The notes below the pieces were generated by a model. That model saw only the letters and a list, made by a program, of their open reading frames with translations, was not told the DNA's origin and searched no databases. A DNA stretch of 64,000 nucleotides from Micractinium sp. NFX-FRZ (Eukaryota > Chlorophyta > Trebouxiophyceae > Chlorellales > Chlorellaceae), in NCBI GenBank assembly GCA_029339195.1, contig JAPTJF010000152.1, positions 1 to 64,000 on the forward strand. The letters run 5' to 3'. A program made the translations under genes and the position numbers. Of this stretch, positions 60,101 through 64,000 are shown piece after piece. Each line of letters starts with the position of its first letter. Within the stretch, counting starts at the first letter, position 1.

Positions 60101-63100
60101 GCTCCTCCAGCTCGAACCGCAGCCGTGCCCCTTGTCCCGCGTGTTCTTTCAACTGCAACACCCTTCCGCTTTGTGCTTGGCATGGTGCATGCGTATGACC
60201 ACAGTCTCCCGCTCTTTCCCCGCCCTTCTCCCCTTCTTGCCCAACCTTGTCCCCTCCTTCCCTCAGACTGCATCACACACTCCGTGTTTGGCGGCATGCT
60301 GCGCTCCGACGTCATCTGCTCCTCCTGCGGCCACGTCAGCACCAGCCACGAACAGTTCAGCCACCTGTCGCTTGACATACCCCAGCCGCAGCAGGTGTGT
60401 GCCAGGAGGAGGCGGGTGGCAGCGCATGGTCATTGTAGTGAGTGGGCAGCCGCAGCAGGTGTGTGAGAGGGGGAGCACGGAGGCAGTGCGTGGTAGTGCT
60501 GTCGAGTGGGCAGCTGCAGCAGTAGGCAGCAGGTGCGTCCTGCTGGGCCAGCACACCAGCCTTGCCCCTGCCTGCCCACCCCCGCTCCCTCCCTGCAGCT
60601 CATAGCACCCACCATCCTGGCGCGCCCCACCGGAGGCTCCCAGGCCACTGCTGGCGCTGCCACTGCCGGCGGCAGCACCGCACCCAAGCCCAAGGCCGGC
60701 GGCGGCAGCAGCAAGGGCGGCGGCGGCGGCGGCAGCAAGAAGGCCGGCGGCGGCAGCAGCAGCAAGGCGGCGACGGCTCACGCCAGCGCCGCCAGCAAGG
60801 CAGGCAAGCTTGTGGGTGCAGCCAAGCTGTCGCATGAGCGAGCACTGGCACGCAAGGCGGCTGCAGAGGCGGCGGCCGCGGCGGCTGGCGGTGCCACCCC
60901 TCCACCCGGCACCAGCGAGGCATCCGCCCTCACGCTGCCTGCACAGCCCAACGGCCAAGCGGGGGCAGCCCAGCACCACCGCCACCACCACCACCACGAG
61001 CAGCAGACGCAGCAGGCGCAGCATGCACAGCAGCAGGCGGCAGGGCAGGCGGCAGGGGAGGGGAGGCAGCGTGAGAGCAGCAGCGAGCCGGAGATGATTG
61101 ATGTGTGCGCCTCAGACTCGAGTGAGCCCGCTGCCCTGCCCATGCTGTGCATGCCGTGGTCAGGTTCCCTGCGGTGACGCCGAGGCTGGGCACTGCTGAG
61201 CCTGCTGAGCTGTGCTGCCCTGGGCTTGTGCCGAGGTGGTGCTGAGCTGGTGCTGGTGACCGCTCGCCTCCCAACCTTCCTCTGCCCCTGCCCCTGGGGC
61301 CACCCCGCTCCCCTCCCTGTTGCGCCCCTCCCCCTGCACCCTCGCAGTCAGCCTGGGCACCTCCCTGGGCGGCTTTGGCGGCGTGCTGGCGGGGCAGAGC
61401 GGGCTGGAGGCGGCCAGCGGGGTGGACATGTATGGGGCGGCACTGACGGGGCCGGAGGACGATGCCATGGTGGGCTGTGGGTAGGGAGGTGGGGTGGGTT
61501 TGAGTGAAGTGAGGCGAGGCTTGGGGGAGGGTAGGAGGGGTGGGTGAGGAGGCGAGGCGCAAGCCGAGGGTGGGGTGGCTGGCCTGCCCCCGACTGATTG
61601 CCAGCGGGGCAGCCGCCTCTGCTTCCTGCCGAGTGAAAGGTGCTGCGCCCGCTTTGCCTTGCCAGCATTCCTCGCCAGCGGCGCCCTTGCTGGCCTGACC
61701 ACCCACCCTGCTTTCCCCACCCCCCTGCTTGAACCTTCCCACGCCAGCAGGACACCCTGTCGTCGCCCCGTCAGCAGCTCATTGGAATACTGCCAGACAT
61801 GCTGCACCAGGCGGCCTCTGGAGCGGCGGGCACAGCAGGGCCCTTGTGGGCACCGCAGCAGCCTCTGGCGGCCCCACAGCAGCAGGTGCAGCAGCCACCG
61901 CAGCAGGGGCAGCAGGGGGCCAGGCAGGGCGGCGGCGGCATGGCAGGGCGGCCGCCCATCCCTCCCGGCAGCCGGGCGGCAGCTGGTGCCAAGAGGGGCG
62001 GTGGCGGGCGCCATGCGCAGCGTGCACAGCATGCACAGCAGCAGGACAGCGGGTCGCCTGAGCTGGACCTCCCCCTGCCAGACACCTCCGACCTGTCCAT
62101 AGCAGGCGCAGCAGGGGGGACAGCTGGCGCGGCTTTGCAGGATGCCCTGGCGGCGGCCACCAACCTTGGAGGGACGCAGGAGGTGGCGGCGGCTGGCGCG
62201 GCTGCCGTGGCGGCCCTGCCCCCGCAGCTGGCCGGCTACTACCGCTGGCCGGGCGCCAGCCTGCTGGGCTGCCTCAACCGCTTCACTCGGGCGGAGCAGC
62301 TGGGGGCGGGGGAGAAGTGGGTGTGCGAGAGGTGAGAGGCAGGGCGCACTGGCGGGCGGGCAGACAAGTGGGGTTTGGTAGGAGTAGAGCGCTGAGTGTC
62401 TCGAGGATGCGGGACCCTGCCGCCACCTTTGCAATGCACTGCCTGTTTGCCGCATGTGAATCATTGGTGGTAGAGGCCACAGCCTGTGGAGCATGCTTGC
62501 CATGCGCCCCTCTAACTAGCATGTGCACACACACTCTCCGATTCCCACGCCCCTCATTGTTCCCCCACACCGCAGGTGCGCCAGCGGGCGACATGCCGTG
62601 AAGCAGCTCAGCCTGCGCCGCCTGCCACCTCTGCTGGTCTTCCATGCCAAGCGCTTTGAGCACGCAGGTGGGGCGGGGGCGGGGGCACACTGGCTTCTGG
62701 GGGGTAGTGCATGTCTGGCTGTGCTGCTGGCCATGTCGCGCCCACCGCTGCTTGGACAATAGTAAAAACTGTCCTGCCAAAGCTTGCGTGGCGGGCGGCG
62801 CTGCGAGCTCCACTTTGGTGCTGCCCCGTGCCCCATTGCGTGCCCACCGCTGCTTGCAATTCTTCCCTGCCAAAGCTCGCTTGCCGGTGCTGCAAAGCGT
62901 GTCTCTGCCTCTTGCCCCGCCCTGCACCTGCTGGCTTGGTCAACCGCCCACCCGCACGCGTTGGCTCACGCGCACGTCCCGGCACCCTCCTTCCTGCAGG
63001 CGGGCTGCGGGCGGTTGCCAAGAAGCTGGACACTTACCTCAGCTTCCCGCTCAGGTGGGCGGGGTGCAGCCAAGGCCCAGTTAGGGGTGGGTGGGACGGT

Positions 63101-64000
63101 GGTGGGGAGGGCTGGGCCTCAGCTTCCCGGGCAAATGGGTGGGGTGATGAGGGAGAGGCGTCGGTGGCGTGACCGGGCTGCTTAGAAGCTGGACCGTGTG
63201 AGGTGGCGCAGGCTTGAGGTGTTGACAGGGGAGATGGCAGGGGAGATGCTGGACACCGTTCTCAGCTTCCGCTGAGGTGCAGCAGTGGTGAGGAGGAGGG
63301 GAGGGAGTGTGCTGGCACGGGGGGTATGGCGGCGGCAGACGTGCGGCTTTGCCCGCATGCACCGACTGCCCTCAATGCCTGCCTGCACTGACTGGGCCCC
63401 AATACCGGCCTCCTCCACTGCCAACTGACGCACGTTGCTATGTTTGTTCTTGCCCTCGTACAGAGATCTAGACATGCGGCCCTACCTGGCATCCGCCGTG
63501 CTGCGCAGCCGCTTCCGCCTGCCGCCGCCGGCACCCACGCTGCAGCCGGAGCAGGCGCAGGGGGTGGGAGGGGACGGCAGCCTGCGGCGTGCACGCAGTG
63601 GCGGCGCAGCGGGCAGCCGGTGGGTGCTGCTCTGCTGCTGCTGCTCCTGCTCTGCTGCTGCTGCTGCTGCTGCTGCTCCCGCTGCTGCTGCTGCTGCTGC
63701 TCCCGCTGCTGCTGCTGCTGCTGCTGCTGCTCTGCTGCTGCTGCTGCTGCGTCTGAACTTGTGACCCCGGCTGCATGACCCTAAAGCCCCTGAGAACCTG
63801 GGCAAGCCGCCGTTGGCCTTCAAGTGACGCGTTCTCACCCGCGATATCCTCCCCCCTGCAGGCACACCAACGGCAGCCTCGATTCCCCCTCGGCGCAGTC
63901 ACGCTCGCCGCCCCAGCAGCAGCAGCAGCAGCAGCAGCAGCACGCCGCGGGGCGCTCCCCAGCAGCAGCAGCGGCCTCAGCCCCGCCAGAAGCATTGGAA
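57187..64000 (+). CDS. USP22/UBP8-like ubiquitin carboxyl-terminal hydrolase (3' end outside window)
   Basis: Cysteine deubiquitinase (C19 family); the ZnF-UBP plus USP arrangement is that of the SAGA-complex histone H2B deubiquitinase. Exons: 57187-57294, 57406-57529, 57682-57776, 57942-58220, 58794-58901, 59352-59436, 59739-59825, 60267-60394, 60599-61121, 61348-61469, 61751-62331, 62576-62667, 63000-63054, 63464-63619, 63862-64000+ (at least 894 residues). N-terminal zinc finger: CSHL, CLGCG, EHAEAAG, LYCPACSDYVFD. Cys box GLRGLNNLGNTCFMN with Cys195; QQQDAHEFF; zinc-ribbon pairs CSSC and CERC separated by a low-complexity insert of about 390 residues; LPPLLVFHAKRFEH. The catalytic His box lies beyond 64000. 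Exon 3 might instead start at 57625, which is also in frame. Intron 1 has a GC donor (57295) and is an open multiple of three. Confidence 0.85.
58640..58830 (+). repeat. Exon 5 5'-end echo in USP intron 4
   Basis: The exon start encoding ALLHAPLLRN, with its GCAG acceptor, occurs at 58640 and again as the real exon at 58794. Only the second continues into the conserved HYLLNRHSRAGC. CCTTGACCCCCCTGC-type units between them are also duplicated. Confidence 0.9.
58945..59110 (+). repeat. Short tandem repeat in USP intron 5
   Basis: Five or so degenerate units sharing GTGGCTGTGTT and TCAAGCAAGGAGTGGCTGTG or TCAAGCCATGC. Intron only. Confidence 0.85.
60378..60540 (+). repeat. Exon 8 3'-end echoes in USP intron 8
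   Basis: The exon end and donor CAGCCGCAGCAGGTGTGTG (60383) recur at 60448 and, weaker, at about 60510. The GGGTGGCAGCGCATGGTCAT-like follow-on also recurs in part. Confidence 0.8.
63623..63755 (+). repeat. (CTG)n tracts in USP intron 14
   Basis: Four interrupted CTG blocks separated by CTC, CTCC or CCG. On the opposite strand they read CAG. They lie wholly inside the intron between exons 14 and 15; a separate CAG run in exon 15 encodes about nine Gln. Confidence 0.9.

Overview
This window is nuclear DNA of a green alga. The evidence is high GC, many short spliceable exons with frequent phase-1 and phase-2 junctions, plant-type protein families (arginine-rich tandem CCCH protein, CCT protein, chloroplast FtsHi, nuclear-encoded plastid L29), and TGTAA polyadenylation signals after three genes. 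The codon and low-complexity style (Ala/Gly/Gln/Pro runs) suggests a trebouxiophyte such as the Chlorella/Micractinium group; that placement is inference.

Layout. 1492-6552 (+): tandem CCCH zinc-finger protein (TZF-A). 7838-9097 (+): small CCT-type protein. 10571-13586 (-): GUCD1/AtGC1-like C39-fold protein, divergent from 13895-30711 (+): importin-5 in 35 exons. 32724-36465 (-): TZF-B, an inverted paralogue of TZF-A with the same 11-exon plan. 37787-50028 (-): chloroplast FtsH-like AAA protein without the zinc-protease site, 26 exons, divergent from 50418-51672 (+): plastid ribosomal protein L29. 52242-56857 (-): CDKL-type kinase, divergent from 57187-64000 (+): a USP22/UBP8-like deubiquitinase cut off by the window end. 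I read about 113 introns. For every complete gene the exon lengths I derived sum to a whole number of codons, so the models are internally consistent, though no transcript evidence was available.

The genes do not form a single pathway. Functional links are limited to the divergent FtsHi/L29 pair (both plastid proteome) and the two TZF paralogues (RNA binding).

The most unusual signal lies in the introns. In almost every multi-exon gene, a 30-100 base piece of an exon edge, together with its splice junction, is repeated once to four times in the adjacent intron at 90-230 base spacing. These 'exon echoes' look like local tandem duplications across splice junctions and may be a route of intron growth or gain. 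GC-AG introns are also frequent (about 8 of 113).
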